Numbered from the stretch's first letter, positions 8,351 to 18,716 are shown. The stretch is DNA of 64,000 nucleotides from Nitrospirota bacterium (GCA_040754395.1 JBFMCL010000003.1:91464-155463); one strand, 5' to 3'. Numbers and translations: made by a program. Notes: generated from the sequence alone by a model not told the origin.

Positions 8351-9232
8351 ATGCTCAAAAAATTGACGACATTGACACTGGTTTTTTGCGTTCTGGCAGT
8401 TGCTGACTTCTCTTATGCAGGGAAAGTTAAGGTGATCACAAGCATCGCACCCCTTGCTGACTTTGCGAGGCAGGTCGGACAAGAACGGGCAGAGGTAATA
8501 CTGCTGCTTCCCCCGGGTGCAAGTCCCCATGTATATGAACCCACTCCAAAGACACTGCGCTATGCTGCCGAGGCCCGTATTTTCATCAAGATCGGGGCCG
8601 GCCTGGAGTTCTGGGCTGAAAAAATAATAAAGTCGGTGGAGAACAAAAAAATCATCATCGTTGATTCCTCTTCCGGTGTTCAGCTGATAGGATCATATGA
8701 TACCGCACATCGTCACGGTTCCTCAGGCAATGATCCCCATATCTGGCTTGACCCGCAGATCGCGATGGATATTATCAGAAAAATCGAGGAGGCATTCATC
8801 CGCGCAGACCCCACCGGTGCTGAGTACTACAGAAAGAATGCGGCGATATATCGGGAGGCTCTTTCCAGACTCGATAGAGAGATATCTGCACGGGTCGGAG
8901 CTTTCAGGACAAAAGAATATGTCACATTCCATCCGGCCTGGAACTATTTCTCGCGGAGATACGGCCTCAGGGTAGCAGGAGTTATCGAGGAGGCTCCGGG
9001 AAAGGAGCCGGGTCCGAAACATATCGCCCATATTATCAAAGAAATCAGACGCATAGGGAGCAAAGTGGTATTTGTCGAACCTCAGTTTAATCCCAAGATC
9101 GCAAAGGTAATCGCAAAAGACAGCGGAGCAAAAACTCTGTATCTCGATCCAATCGGAGGCCAGTTGGGCAGGGAGACGTACATTGATATGATGAGATATA
9201 ATATTGCGGTCATGGAAAGTGTCATGAAATAA
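8351..9232 (+). CDS. znuA: Zinc ABC transporter, periplasmic substrate-binding protein
   Basis: 293 residues from the ATG at 8351, which begins a clean signal peptide (MLKKLTTLTLVFCVLAVA); earlier TTG/ATG codons at 8327/8330 only add a charged leader. The cluster A-I fold is marked by SIAPLADFARQVGQ and the metal ligands: His in GASPHVYEPTP, His in DPHIWLDP, His in TFHPAWNYF and the acidic residue in YLDPIGG. A short His stretch (HRHG) sits where ZnuA proteins usually have a long His-rich loop. It captures Zn2+ (possibly Mn2+) and passes it to ZnuB. znuC and znuB follow on the same strand. Confidence 0.9.
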   Translation: MLKKLTTLTLVFCVLAVADFSYAGKVKVITSIAPLADFARQVGQERAEVILLLPPGASPHVYEPTPKTLRYAAEARIFIKIGAGLEFWAEKIIKSVENKKIIIVDSSSGVQLIGSYDTAHRHGSSGNDPHIWLDPQIAMDIIRKIEEAFIRADPTGAEYYRKNAAIYREALSRLDREISARVGAFRTKEYVTFHPAWNYFSRRYGLRVAGVIEEAPGKEPGPKHIAHIIKEIRRIGSKVVFVEPQFNPKIAKVIAKDSGAKTLYLDPIGGQLGRETYIDMMRYNIAVMESVMK

Positions 9233-9367
9233 TTGAAAAGGATGTGCATATTCCTTCCTTTTTCCCCATGCGAAAAGAAAGGTTTGCACAGGTCCTCTGT
9301 AGATAATTACCAGACAGTAACAAAGGCATCTCCTGAATTCCCGGATTCAGGCCCCTGAAGAGTGTTG

Positions 9368-10147
9368 ATGAAATCTGTCGATATACAGAATCTTACGGTA
9401 AAAATGAATGGCCGTGAAGTCCTTTCCGGGATCAACCTCTCCCTGAATGAAGGCATTTTTCTCGGGATTGTCGGTCCGAACGGCGGTGGCAAGACCACGC
9501 TTCTCAGAGCAATCCTTGGCTTGATAAAGCCGATATCCGGGATGATTCTTATCTTCGGCAGAAGTCCGGAAGACGTACTGAAAAACAACGGCAGCATGTT
9601 CGGGTATCTTCCCCAGATTTCCAAGACATCTCCTGACTTTCCCATCAGAACTGTCGATCTGGTCATGATGGGGAGATACAGCAGGGTCGGCATGCTGCGG
9701 TGGCCCCGGGAAGCGGACAGGAGGAAAGCGCTGGAATACATGTCGATGATGGGGATTGAGGACCTGCAGCATGTGCCGTTCGGCGAACTCTCCGGCGGAC
9801 AGCAGCAACGGGCTTCAATCGCACGCGCACTTGCGGGCGAACCGAGGATTCTGGTCATGGATGAACCGAATACCGGTATCGATGTCATCGGTCAGGGAGA
9901 CTTTTACCATCTCCTGAAAGGTCTCCAGAAAAAATTCAACCTCACCATCCTCATGGCATCACATGACATAGGTACCATCCCGGCATATATTGACGAAATC
10001 GCATGCCTCAATTACACGTTCCACTATCAGGGGAACCCCATCGGAGCCCTCAATGAGACAGTCCTTACCTCCCTGTACGGCAAGAACGTTGACCTCCTCC
10101 AGCATACGGACATCTGCGAGAAGTGCGAACGGCTGCGGAGGGCGTAA
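9368..10147 (+). CDS. znuC: Zinc ABC transporter, ATPase
   Basis: 259 residues from the ATG at 9368, with GAAGAG five bases upstream; GTG and TTG codons immediately before it are in frame. All ATPase motifs are present: Walker A GPNGGGKTT, Q-loop (YLPQ), signature LSGGQQQRASIARAL, Walker B ILVMDEPNTGID and the switch His (ASHD). The C-terminus ends in HTDICEKCERLRRA, a CxxC with a nearby His that may sense or bind zinc. It powers the importer with ZnuB, whose ATG starts 7 bp after this stop. Confidence 0.92.
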   Translation: MKSVDIQNLTVKMNGREVLSGINLSLNEGIFLGIVGPNGGGKTTLLRAILGLIKPISGMILIFGRSPEDVLKNNGSMFGYLPQISKTSPDFPIRTVDLVMMGRYSRVGMLRWPREADRRKALEYMSMMGIEDLQHVPFGELSGGQQQRASIARALAGEPRILVMDEPNTGIDVIGQGDFYHLLKGLQKKFNLTILMASHDIGTIPAYIDEIACLNYTFHYQGNPIGALNETVLTSLYGKNVDLLQHTDICEKCERLRRA

Positions 10148-10154
10148 GAAGGCG

Positions 10155-10955
10155 ATGGTCGAATTTCTCAGTTCATCCTTCATGCAGAAAGCCCTCTTCA
10201 CAGGGGTCATCGTCAGTCTGCTGTCAGGCATTGTGTCAGTCTTCGTCGTCCTCCGCAAGATGTCGTTCATCGGCGCGGGCATCTCCCATGCCGCGTTCGG
10301 CGGAGTGGCGGTTGGGTTCTTTACAGGCATCAATCCCCTCATTACCGCAATCGGGTATGCTATTGCAGTCGCCCTCGGCATCGAATTTGTCAGCAGACGG
10401 GGGAAGGTATCGGAGGACGCCTCAATCGGGATATTCTTTGCGAGCTCGATGGCTCTCGGAATCGTGCTGATCAGTCTCTCAAAAGAGTATACCGTCGACC
10501 TCTTTGGCTATCTTTTCGGAAGCATACTCGCAATTACCGCAGACGAGGTAATCCTCTCCTCGGTGATTGCCGTGCTTGTTGTCGGTGTTATCCTGCTGTT
10601 TCTTAAAGAATTGTATATGACAACATATAATGAGGAGATTGCCCGCGTGAGCGGCATCCCGGTAAGGGCTGTCAATACTCTTTTTCTGGTGTTTCTTTCG
10701 GTCTCGATCGTCGTGACCATGAAAATCGTGGGCATTATTCTCGTCTCAGCGCTGCTTGTCATCCCGGGAGCGACGGCTCAGCTGTTTGCAAAGAACCTGT
10801 ATTTCATGATGATGCTGTCGTGCGGAGTAGCAGTCTTTTCAACAGTGCTGGGCCTTTTTCTTTCCTATCAGTTCGATATGGCCCCCGGCGGCAGTATTGT
10901 GCTGACAGCTACGGCAGTCTTCATGTGCGCGCTGCTCATCAAGAGAAAGCGGTAA
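10155..10955 (+). CDS. znuB: Zinc ABC transporter, permease
   Basis: 266 residues from the ATG at 10155, preceded by AGAAGG. The frame is open further upstream but that part overlaps znuC out of frame and has no similarity. The protein is an ABC-3 family permease with about seven to eight membrane segments and conserved turns (MSFIGAGISHAAFGGVA near the start; ALLVIPGATAQL near two thirds). It forms the inner-membrane pore for zinc with ZnuC. No obvious terminator follows; the next gene, hisG, is on the opposite strand. Confidence 0.92.
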   Translation: MVEFLSSSFMQKALFTGVIVSLLSGIVSVFVVLRKMSFIGAGISHAAFGGVAVGFFTGINPLITAIGYAIAVALGIEFVSRRGKVSEDASIGIFFASSMALGIVLISLSKEYTVDLFGYLFGSILAITADEVILSSVIAVLVVGVILLFLKELYMTTYNEEIARVSGIPVRAVNTLFLVFLSVSIVVTMKIVGIILVSALLVIPGATAQLFAKNLYFMMMLSCGVAVFSTVLGLFLSYQFDMAPGGSIVLTATAVFMCALLIKRKR

Positions 10956-11105
10956 GATTTTCTGATATATGGGGGAGCCCCTCTATCGCGCGAACCTATC
11001 ACCCCGTGACATGTTGCCATACAAGAACTGCGGCGTTTTCCACATTGCAATTTTTACGGCAGGCAATCACGCCCGATGATGAAAAAGGTCACTCTCCGGA
11101 TTTCC

Positions 11106-11981
11106 TTAGGGGATGACCTTATTCAGCGGATATTCGACAATGCCTGACGCACCTGCCATCTTCAGCTTCGGGATGAGTTCACGGACAAGTTTCTCGTTGA
11201 TCATTACCTCGAGTGCATACCATCCCTCATCAGACAATGCTGATATGGTAGGAGAATGCATAGCGGAAAGAAGGCTCATCACTCTTTTCAGGGATTTTGC
11301 GGGCACATTCATTTTGAGCCCGACTTTTTCCTCGGCAGCGAGTGCGCCTTTCAGCAGCAGAACGATATTCTCCATCTTCTGCTGTTTCCACTTGTCCTGC
11401 CAGGCCTTTCTGTTGGAGATAAACCGCGTGCTTGACTGAAGGATGGTATCGATGATTCTGAGGTTGTTGGCTCTCAGTGACGTCCCCGTTTCAGTAAGTT
11501 CCACGATCGCATCGGCAAGATGCGGCGGTTTCACCTCTGTTGCTCCCCAGGAAAAATCCACGTCCGCCTTTACCCCTTTAGCCCTGAGATATCTTTTCGT
11601 GAACCCGACAAGTTCGGTTGCAATGCGCTTCCCCCTGAGGTCCTTAACAGTCCTGATTTTGGAATCATTCGGGACTGCAATGACCCACTTTACCGGCCGC
11701 AGCCCCTCTTTTGCATAAATCAGTTCGGCAACCTCTTGAACGGACACATTCTGCTCCATTATCCAGTCCTTGCCGGTGAGCCCGCAGTCGAGAATCCCGG
11801 CCTCGACATAGCCTGCCATCTCCTGTGCCCTGATCAGCATCGCCTCGATTTCCATGTCATCGAATGACGGATAATAAGACCTGGTTGAAATGGTGATATG
11901 GTAACCAGCCTTTCTGAAGAGCTTCAATGTTGATTCCTGAAGGCTTCCCTTCGGGAGCCCGAGTTTTAAGATCTTGCCCAT
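11106..11981 (-). CDS. hisG: ATP phosphoribosyltransferase, long form
   Basis: 291 residues from the ATG at 11981, selected because AAAGGTGG lies just upstream; a TTG five codons earlier lacks such a site. It catalyses the first step of histidine synthesis (ATP + PRPP to phosphoribosyl-ATP). The start [15 protein letters not shown], the central GLTGKDW and the PRPP loop region [14 protein letters not shown] are HisG signatures. The length and the C-terminal regulatory domain (about 215-291, ending [14 protein letters not shown]) identify the long, HisZ-independent, histidine-inhibited form. It stands alone, divergent from mfd; the other his genes are not in the window apart from hisS. Confidence 0.93.
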   Translation of the reverse strand: MGKILKLGLPKGSLQESTLKLFRKAGYHITISTRSYYPSFDDMEIEAMLIRAQEMAGYVEAGILDCGLTGKDWIMEQNVSVQEVAELIYAKEGLRPVKWVIAVPNDSKIRTVKDLRGKRIATELVGFTKRYLRAKGVKADVDFSWGATEVKPPHLADAIVELTETGTSLRANNLRIIDTILQSSTRFISNRKAWQDKWKQQKMENIVLLLKGALAAEEKVGLKMNVPAKSLKRVMSLLSAMHSPTISALSDEGWYALEVMINEKLVRELIPKLKMAGASGIVEYPLNKVIP

Positions 11982-12095
11982 GCTTCCACCTTTCAAAATA
12001 AGTGATTCTATCCCTGTGATATAATGAAATTATACTTTAGCATATTGCTCTTGCCGATACAACCGGATTGAGAAATAGTACATACACCAAGATAC

Positions 12096-15000
12096 ATGAA
12101 CTGCCCCGAAGCGTATCTGCGAGGAAATTTTTCTGCTGACATGGATATAACACCTTTATCGCACATTATCAGGGAGGGCCTGTATTCCCCGCGCATCTGC
12201 AATCTGCCCGGTTCCTCTGCCGCTCTTTTTCTCGCGCTTTGCAGGGAGCCCTTTGTTGCGCTCGAACCTACCGAAGAACGTGCGGAAGATCTCTGCAGAG
12301 ACATCAATTTCTTCAGGGACATGCTGCAACGCGCGCATGTCATTCTCCTTCCGGAGCCGGACGGGCCGTCCCTCGCAGGAGAGAGGGCAAAGGCCGTGTT
12401 TTCCCTCGGGGAAAATGACTCTCTTGTCAGCTCGGCCAGGAACTTTTCATCACCAATCTGGTCGAAGCAGGGGATACAGGAAAATGCGATTCCGCTGAGA
12501 AAGGGTCAAGAGATACACAGAGAGGATATTGAATACAGGCTCCGCGAGATAGGGTATGCGAGTGTTCCTCTTGTTTCTGAAAAAGGGGAATACAGCCGGC
12601 GCGGATGGCTCCTGGATATCTTCTCCTCCACCGGAAAATCTCCTGTGAGAATCGAATTCTTCGGCGACTGTATCGAAAGTATCAGGTCCTTTGACATTGC
12701 TACCCAGAGATCAACCGATGATATTTCCGAGGTACTGATCTTTCCGGCAAAGGAACCGGCTTCAGGAATCCCCCTGTCCGGACTGATGAAGGGAGCAAAG
12801 CATTTTATCTCTGATACTGTGCAGGAACAGGACAGGTTTCCTGCAGATGCGGTGTTTTTTTCACGATTCTCCGTCAAAGGGTCAGGGTATGATTCCGGCG
12901 CGATTCCGATAAGAGGACATGGCATCATGCATGAAGAGAGAAAGTCTCTTGAGGATTTCCCTTCGGGTATCGCAAAACTTCAGAGGGAAAACAGGATAGC
13001 GATCATCGCCTCATCGACAGGTCAGGCAGACCGGCTTAGGGATACTCTGAGCGCGGGCGGCATAACTGCTCCGCTCATAGACAGGGAAGACATCATCTCA
13101 TACCGGGGCAAAGTTTCAGTAACACTCGGCAGCCTTTCGGAAGGGCTCTTTTTCCCCGGATTCATGATGCTTACCGAGAAAGAGATCTTCGGCGGGAGAC
13201 CCCGGCACAGATCGCTCAGGAAATCAAAGGTTTCAAAGCTTCTGACCTCGCTTGACGACCTCAGGCCGGGCGACTTCGTCGTGCATAAGGACCACGGCAT
13301 AGGGAGGTTTCACGGACTGCTGCAGCAGGCCACTGAAGGCGTTGCCGAAGAGCTCATGCTCATAGAGTATGAAGGAGGACGGTTATATCTGCCTCTCCAG
13401 GGAATCAACAGGATAGCGAAGTACCACACCGAGGAAGGCATCGTGCCGAAGGTTGACAGGCTCGGCGGAAAAACCTGGCACAAGACGAAAGAGCGGGCAA
13501 GGAAAAAGATTCATGACATGGCTGAGAAGCTCATCTCTCTCTACGCCGAAAGAGAACTGCACAAGGGATTTTGTTTCAGCCGGGATACGGAACTTCACCG
13601 TGAGTTCGACAGTTTCTTCCCCTATGAGGCGACGCCGGATCAGCTCAGCGCGATTGAAGACATTAAAAAGGATATGGAATCAAAAAGGCCGATGGACAGA
13701 CTCGTATGCGGAGATGTCGGGTACGGCAAGACAGAAGTCGCCATGCGGGCAGCGTTCAAGGCGGTATATGACGGGAGGCAGGTTGCGGTACTCGTTCCGA
13801 CCACCATTCTCTGCGAACAGCATTACCGGACATTCATAACCAGGTTCTCTGCATTTCCTGTCAGCATCGACTACCTCAGCAGGTTCAAGTCCGCGCGCGA
13901 ACAGAAGAAGACGCTCAGTGCCGTATCACAGGGCAATATAGATATCATAATCGGCACTCATGCACTTCTCGGCAGCAGGGTACGCTTTCATAATCTCGGC
14001 CTGCTTGTGATCGATGAGGAGCACAGGTTCGGGGTGAGGCAGAAAGAAAAGATCAAGGAACTCAGGAAAGGCATTGACATCATCACCCTGACCGCAACAC
14101 CCATCCCGAGAACGCTGCACATGGCGCTTTCCAGCATACGGGACATGAGCGTGATTGAAACACCCCCGGAGGAGAGACTTGCCGTGAAAAGCACCGTTTC
14201 GGTATTCGACGAGGCCCTGATCAGGGACTGCATTGCAAAGGAAATGGAACGGCACGGGCAGGTCTTCTTCGTGCATAACAGGATAAAGGATATCTATAAG
14301 CTCGCCGGTTATGTCGCGAAACTGCTGCCGCCTGTCAGGATGGCGGTTGCGCACGGACAGATGAGCGAACGGGAGCTCGAGAAGGTAATGCACGCCTTCT
14401 ATGCACAGGAAACGGATGTGCTTGTATCAACAGCGATTATAGGGTCCGGACTCGATATCCCTTCAGCAAACACCATACTTGTCAACAGGGCTGATATGAT
14501 GGGGCTCGCAGATCTGTACCAGCTTCGGGGACGTGTCGGGAGAGGGAATACAAGGGCATTTGCCTATTTCCTTATTCCGGGCGAGGATATTGTCACTGAA
14601 GAGGCAAAGAAAAGGCTGCAGGCGATTCAGGAGATGAGTTACCTTGGCGCGGGATTCAGGCTGGCCCTGAAGGATCTCGAAATCAGGGGAGCCGGGAATC
14701 TTCTCGGCGCTGAACAGTCAGGACACATCCATGCACTGGGGTTTGACCTGTACATGGAGATGCTCGAAAACGCAGTGGCTGAACTGAAAGGCCTCCCGGT
14801 CGAGGAAGAGTTTGAGACGTCAATCAAATTAGCAGTTGAAGCTTATATCCCTGAGAGTTACACGGAGGACATCACGCTGCGGCTGAGCCTCTACAGAAGA
14901 ATCGGTTCCGCAAGATCAGAAGAGGAGATCATCTCTATCGGGGAAGAAATGAAGGACAGGTTCGGACCTGTGCCTGAAGAGGTCAGGAACCTTCTCTTCG

Positions 15001-15263
15001 TGATGAAACTGAAAATCCTCGCACGGGAGCTGCGCGTGACCAGAATACAGGACAATCGTGGAAGGATACGCATTCTCTTCTCACCTGACACAGGAATCGA
15101 ACCCAAAGACATCTTCATGCTCAGGGAGAAAACGCAGGCCCGGATGAGGTTCCTTCCGGACGGGTTCGAGATCGATGCGCAGAACCTTTCATGGACAGAA
15201 ACATATGACACCATTTCCGGTCTGCTGAAAGAACTGCTGACGGCTCCCTCTTTACTTGTCTGA
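12096..15263 (+). CDS. mfd: Transcription-repair coupling factor
   Basis: 1055 residues. It strips stalled RNA polymerase from DNA and recruits UvrA. The N-terminal UvrB-like part (about 1-330, with GWLLDIFSS and EFFGD) lacks roughly 80-100 residues compared with E. coli Mfd, so a start further upstream or a naturally short D1 is possible; no good ribosome site precedes the ATG used here. The RNA-polymerase-interaction region contains LRPGDFVVHKDHGIGRFHG (about 388-406). Helicase motifs: Walker A CGDVGYGKTEVAMRA near 538, DEEHRFG near 640, and motif VI LRGRVGRGNTRAFAY near 810. The D7 UvrA-inhibitory domain closes the protein. Confidence 0.95.
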   Translation: MNCPEAYLRGNFSADMDITPLSHIIREGLYSPRICNLPGSSAALFLALCREPFVALEPTEERAEDLCRDINFFRDMLQRAHVILLPEPDGPSLAGERAKAVFSLGENDSLVSSARNFSSPIWSKQGIQENAIPLRKGQEIHREDIEYRLREIGYASVPLVSEKGEYSRRGWLLDIFSSTGKSPVRIEFFGDCIESIRSFDIATQRSTDDISEVLIFPAKEPASGIPLSGLMKGAKHFISDTVQEQDRFPADAVFFSRFSVKGSGYDSGAIPIRGHGIMHEERKSLEDFPSGIAKLQRENRIAIIASSTGQADRLRDTLSAGGITAPLIDREDIISYRGKVSVTLGSLSEGLFFPGFMMLTEKEIFGGRPRHRSLRKSKVSKLLTSLDDLRPGDFVVHKDHGIGRFHGLLQQATEGVAEELMLIEYEGGRLYLPLQGINRIAKYHTEEGIVPKVDRLGGKTWHKTKERARKKIHDMAEKLISLYAERELHKGFCFSRDTELHREFDSFFPYEATPDQLSAIEDIKKDMESKRPMDRLVCGDVGYGKTEVAMRAAFKAVYDGRQVAVLVPTTILCEQHYRTFITRFSAFPVSIDYLSRFKSAREQKKTLSAVSQGNIDIIIGTHALLGSRVRFHNLGLLVIDEEHRFGVRQKEKIKELRKGIDIITLTATPIPRTLHMALSSIRDMSVIETPPEERLAVKSTVSVFDEALIRDCIAKEMERHGQVFFVHNRIKDIYKLAGYVAKLLPPVRMAVAHGQMSERELEKVMHAFYAQETDVLVSTAIIGSGLDIPSANTILVNRADMMGLADLYQLRGRVGRGNTRAFAYFLIPGEDIVTEEAKKRLQAIQEMSYLGAGFRLALKDLEIRGAGNLLGAEQSGHIHALGFDLYMEMLENAVAELKGLPVEEEFETSIKLAVEAYIPESYTEDITLRLSLYRRIGSARSEEEIISIGEEMKDRFGPVPEEVRNLLFVMKLKILARELRVTRIQDNRGRIRILFSPDTGIEPKDIFMLREKTQARMRFLPDGFEIDAQNLSWTETYDTISGLLKELLTAPSLLV

Positions 15264-15314
15264 CCTTTTCTGATACTTTTAATAAGATCCCATGCTGTAT
15301 CCAAGGAGACAAAA

Positions 15315-16025
15315 ATGAAAAAAGCGTGTGCTGGTATGCTTTTTTTTCTGCTCATGCTCTGTGCATGTGCAAGCGTATCGGAAGAGGACAAGAAAAATGC
15401 GGCCTATCACTATCAGTTAGGGGTTTCGTATCTGAACGACAACAACATCCAGCCTGCGTTTGTCGAGTTTCAGAAGGCATTGAAGCTCAACCACAAGGAC
15501 AAGGAAATTTACCACGCCCTGGGTGTCATATATCTCACAAAGCTGGAAGATTACCCGAAGGCAATCGAACACTTTGAAGAAGCCCTCGATCTCGATGAAA
15601 GCTATTCAGAGGCCTCAAACAACCTCGGCAATGCATACGCCAAAATGGGCAGATACCATGAGGCTATTAAGGCATACAAGACTGCGCTTTTGAACCCTCA
15701 GTATCAGAACGCTTCCATGGCGTTAAACAACCTTGGCATGGTATACTACAGACTTTCCCAATTTGATGAGGCGCTCGATGCATTCAAAGAGGCGCTGAAG
15801 CGGTATTCGAACTTTTATGTCCCGTATTACGGGTTAGCCCTCTGTTACAATGCCAAGGGGCAGTACGGCGATGCTTCCTACGCGCTGACGCGTGCATTAT
15901 CGCTTGACCCTCTGTACAGGGGGAATAAGGAAAAAGCGATAGAAGACCTCAAGGAAAGAAAACTGAGGGCACGGGGCATCGAGGAAAAAGACATCGCTGA
16001 TTATCTGGACATCATCAAATATTAG
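15315..16025 (+). CDS. TPR lipoprotein, PilF/PilW-like
   Basis: 236 residues with a strong ribosome site (AAGGAG, 6 nt spacing). The signal ends in a lipobox-like LCAC (Cys near 17 or 19), so the protein is probably an outer-membrane lipoprotein. Five to six TPR units follow from about 30, with the pattern 'A...LG..Y......A...F..AL' repeated, for example SYLNDNNIQPAFVEFQKAL and NAYAKMGRYHEAIKAYKTAL. This architecture is shared by PilF/PilW pilotins needed for type IV pilus secretin assembly, but no other pilus gene is nearby, so a general TPR scaffold remains possible. Confidence 0.75.
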   Translation: MKKACAGMLFFLLMLCACASVSEEDKKNAAYHYQLGVSYLNDNNIQPAFVEFQKALKLNHKDKEIYHALGVIYLTKLEDYPKAIEHFEEALDLDESYSEASNNLGNAYAKMGRYHEAIKAYKTALLNPQYQNASMALNNLGMVYYRLSQFDEALDAFKEALKRYSNFYVPYYGLALCYNAKGQYGDASYALTRALSLDPLYRGNKEKAIEDLKERKLRARGIEEKDIADYLDIIKY

Positions 16026-16035
16026 GAGTCAATAT

Positions 16036-16116
<81 letters not shown>

Positions 16117-16309
16117 TAAATCTCAATAAATCAATGGGTTGTATTACAGAAGTTTACATAATCAGTGTCCCTGGACTGTCCCCAGAAATTAGTCGGAAAG
16201 TTACTTTTGAATTTTGCTTATGTTTTAATCTCAAGAAATCGGAAAGGCTTAAACACAGATTCTGGCGAACACTATGACTCAGAGATACTTCGATGAGTTT
16301 TTTTCACAT

Positions 16310-17712
16310 TCACTTCACAAAACGCTCCGAAATTTCAATCTTCTTCATAAGGTAGTCGAGCATGTAGTTGTAGTCATTTCTAATATATTTATCTATGATA
16401 GAGATAATGGAATTAGCCCTTTCCCTTGACCTTTCCTCTTCCTTTGTTACAGTTTGTGCTATCTTTCGGTATTCTTCTATAACTATTGAGACATCTTCCG
16501 TGCTTTTACAGTGCCCAGCCATTATATATGCCTCAAGTGCTTTCCCATAATTATCATCCATAAAACCAATACCTGCACACGCAGCTCTGATATAATCAAC
16601 CACTTCTTGTGATGAAACTTTACGATTTATATATCTTTTATACAAATCAGGATTTGCCGCTTTCAATGCAATAAGTGTTGCCAGGAATAGCGGAAATAAA
16701 TGATTGTTTGCCGGTGTTGTTTTCAGAACCAAACAGAACTGAGAAAAGCATTGCTCTTGTATCCTAAGGCTTAGGTTGAAGCCTTGTGACAGAGCAATAA
16801 AAGTATTTAATAATTGCTCGCTTTCATATGATGCGTCTCTTGTTGCTCTTTTACGAAAATACTCCCCGAATTGGAATCTCTGATAGAGAAAAGTGCAGAA
16901 GTCATGCGTAGAAGCCACGGGAAGAAGGTATTCCAAATCAATGAACCTTCTAAGATAACCATCAACGTTCATGCCTGGACCATATAAAGCTCTAATAGAG
17001 TGGCCAAGTTGATCCTTGTCAAGCGTTAAAACAAAGACAATGCCTGTAATATTGAAAAGATGTTTTATTCTTTCCAGCAGTTCAACTGCATATGGTGGAC
17101 GGCAGCGATCGAGTTCATCGATAAAGAAAACCAATGGTTTCTGTTCGGCAGACTCATTGACAGAAATTTCCCTTACGAACATCTCAAGAGTTGTTCGGAA
17201 TTCCTGTATCGATAATTTATCAGTTTCATATTGATCGATTTTCTCTTGAGCAACCTTTTCAGTGAATTCAGAAAGGCTTTTTTCTGTGAATTCCTCCAGA
17301 TCAAGTACCCCTGCCGTACCGATCTTTAGCGTTACAGGTATTAGCTTTCTTGCAATATAACTTCCAATCTTCTTTGTTTTTTCAAAGTATTCTTTAGCTG
17401 TTGAAGCGCGCTCAGGAGTGAGCTTGAAATGATCAATTCCGGCGTTGATCTCGCCCATAAAGGCAATCAACGGATCAGGAGAGAAATCGCTCTCCCATGC
17501 ATTAAAGTAAAGACAGGGGTATCCCGAATTCTGGAGATGCTGCTTCCACATTTGAATAAACGTCGTTTTGCCTGTACCCCATCCTGAATCTATTGTGTTT
17601 CTGTTGCTGAGACGAGCTCAGTCAGTATCTCTGCGCTTTCAGAGCGCTTCAGAGGATCTTCTTTAAAAGGATCATCTTCATGGATAACAATCGGCGGATT
17701 CTTAACAACCAT
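16310..17712 (-). pseudogene. KAP-family P-loop NTPase, frameshifted near the Walker A motif
   Basis: The ATG at 17712 starts 40 residues (MVVKNPPIVIHEDDPFKEDP, then SAEILTELVSATETQ) ending at a TAG (17590-17592). The rest continues in another frame: IDSGWGTGKTTFIQMWKQHL, carrying the Walker A motif (about 17563-17585), then 400 more residues with LYFNAWESDF, Walker B VFFIDELDRCRPPYAVELLE and LRRFIDLEYLLP, all typical of KAP NTPases. No start codon precedes the P-loop in that second frame. A loss of about 13 bp, removing the strand before the P-loop, would explain the break. KAP proteins are membrane-associated and several occur in phage-exclusion loci. It lies 30 bp downstream of the SecB-like gene and may share its transcript. 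An assembly error is the alternative. Confidence 0.75.
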
Positions 17713-17742
17713 GAGGCCTTTGTATTCCGGCAGGTGTATTCA

Positions 17743-18186
17743 TTATGCCTTAGCGGCCTTCTCCTTCTTGATAGCATCCTCTGTCTGAGCCTTCTTATGT
17801 TGTTCATAGATATTGATAAAGTTCACAGGGTCGATATGGAAAGGCGGAAAACCGGCCCGCCGGGTCAGGTCGGCAAGCGACTCCCTGATGTAAGGGAAGA
17901 CTATCGAGGCGCAATTGATGTGCGCCACTTTCTCAAGCTCCTGCTTCTGAGGCAGCTTATTGAAACTAAACAACCCGGCAGTGGCGATATTGAACGTAAA
18001 CGGCTGAGTCTTTTTGTCCGAGACAACAGAGACGATGACATTGACCATCTTGTCCCTCTTATCGAAGGAGACATTTATGCCGTAGCCAATCTCAATAGGC
18101 TTGTCCTTTTCCGACTTGAAATCAGGATTGAGCGCAAAATGGCTTTCGAGCTGTTTGATTTCGGAAATCTTGAACTTAAGTTCCAT
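17743..18186 (-). CDS. SecB-like chaperone of the MqsRA toxin-antitoxin-chaperone module
   Basis: 147 residues. The segment INCASIVFPYIRESLADLTRRAGFPPFHIDPVNFINIY (quoted here in parts: CASIVFPYIRESLADLT and RAGFPPFHIDPVNF) is the SecB core helix and substrate-groove signature. The ATG lies inside the last codons of the antitoxin gene (11 bp overlap), preceded by GGAGGGAG, so the two are translationally coupled. In toxin-antitoxin-chaperone systems (first shown for M. tuberculosis Rv1955-1957) the SecB-like protein folds and protects the antitoxin. That role is inferred here from gene order and from the antitoxin's C-terminal extension. It is less likely to be the housekeeping SecB. Confidence 0.85.
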   Translation of the reverse strand: MELKFKISEIKQLESHFALNPDFKSEKDKPIEIGYGINVSFDKRDKMVNVIVSVVSDKKTQPFTFNIATAGLFSFNKLPQKQELEKVAHINCASIVFPYIRESLADLTRRAGFPPFHIDPVNFINIYEQHKKAQTEDAIKKEKAAKA

Positions 18187-18712
18187 ATGCTACTCCCTCC
18201 ACTTTGATTGAATACTCCTTAGTCTTGGTCTTATATCTTTTCAAGGCCTTAAAATCTTCGAAGGTAATCACCTTTTTCTGCATATGCAGAGCTAGCTTTT
18301 TTACTTGGTTCTTCTGGATCACATTCAATGTAAACGGGTAAGCATCAAGGATTCTCAGAAGGTTATCCATTCCCTTGCTCTGGCAGACCTGCCTGGATTC
18401 ATAACGGGCAATCCCTTTGAGGCCGCCGCCAACGATCTCAGCCATTTCTTCCTGTGTTAGGTTAAGCTTGGTCCGGATTCTCTTTATCTCCTCGCCGGTC
18501 AACATACCGTCAACCTGGCGCTGAAAGTCTTTCAGGATACGACCGGACTCCTTCAGGGTTGCCTTATCCACTATAGCCTCGCCGCACTCACCACACTTAA
18601 AGGTGATATAATTGGGAACGGTCGTGGTCATGTCTTTATATTCAAAGGTTTCGGTTCCTACTTCTTTCCTTAATGTGCCGATGCCACAAACAGGGCATTT
18701 CTTGGCTTTCAT
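18176..18712 (-). CDS. mqsA: MqsA-type antitoxin with C-terminal extension
   Basis: 178 residues from the ATG at 18712, 4 nt after the toxin stop; an upstream ATG at 18733 lies inside mqsR. The N-terminal zinc domain has two Cys pairs (KCPVCG near 6-9 and FKCGECG near 39-43) and binds the toxin; an Xre-type HTH follows (LTQEEMAEIVGGGLKGIARY, about 92-111) for DNA binding. E. coli MqsA ends near 131 residues; here roughly 40 more follow (KKVITFEDFKALKRY and onward), which is where chaperone-addiction sequences sit in SecB-dependent antitoxins. It should neutralise MqsR and repress the operon through the palindrome at 19130-19144. Confidence 0.88.
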   Translation of the reverse strand: MKAKKCPVCGIGTLRKEVGTETFEYKDMTTTVPNYITFKCGECGEAIVDKATLKESGRILKDFQRQVDGMLTGEEIKRIRTKLNLTQEEMAEIVGGGLKGIARYESRQVCQSKGMDNLLRILDAYPFTLNVIQKNQVKKLALHMQKKVITFEDFKALKRYKTKTKEYSIKVEGVAYGT

Positions 18713-18716
18713 TTTA

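Noticed and set aside
9990..10154. 55-residue N-terminal extension of znuB
   Set aside because: It overlaps znuC out of frame, has biased composition and no ribosome site; the ATG at 10155 has one.
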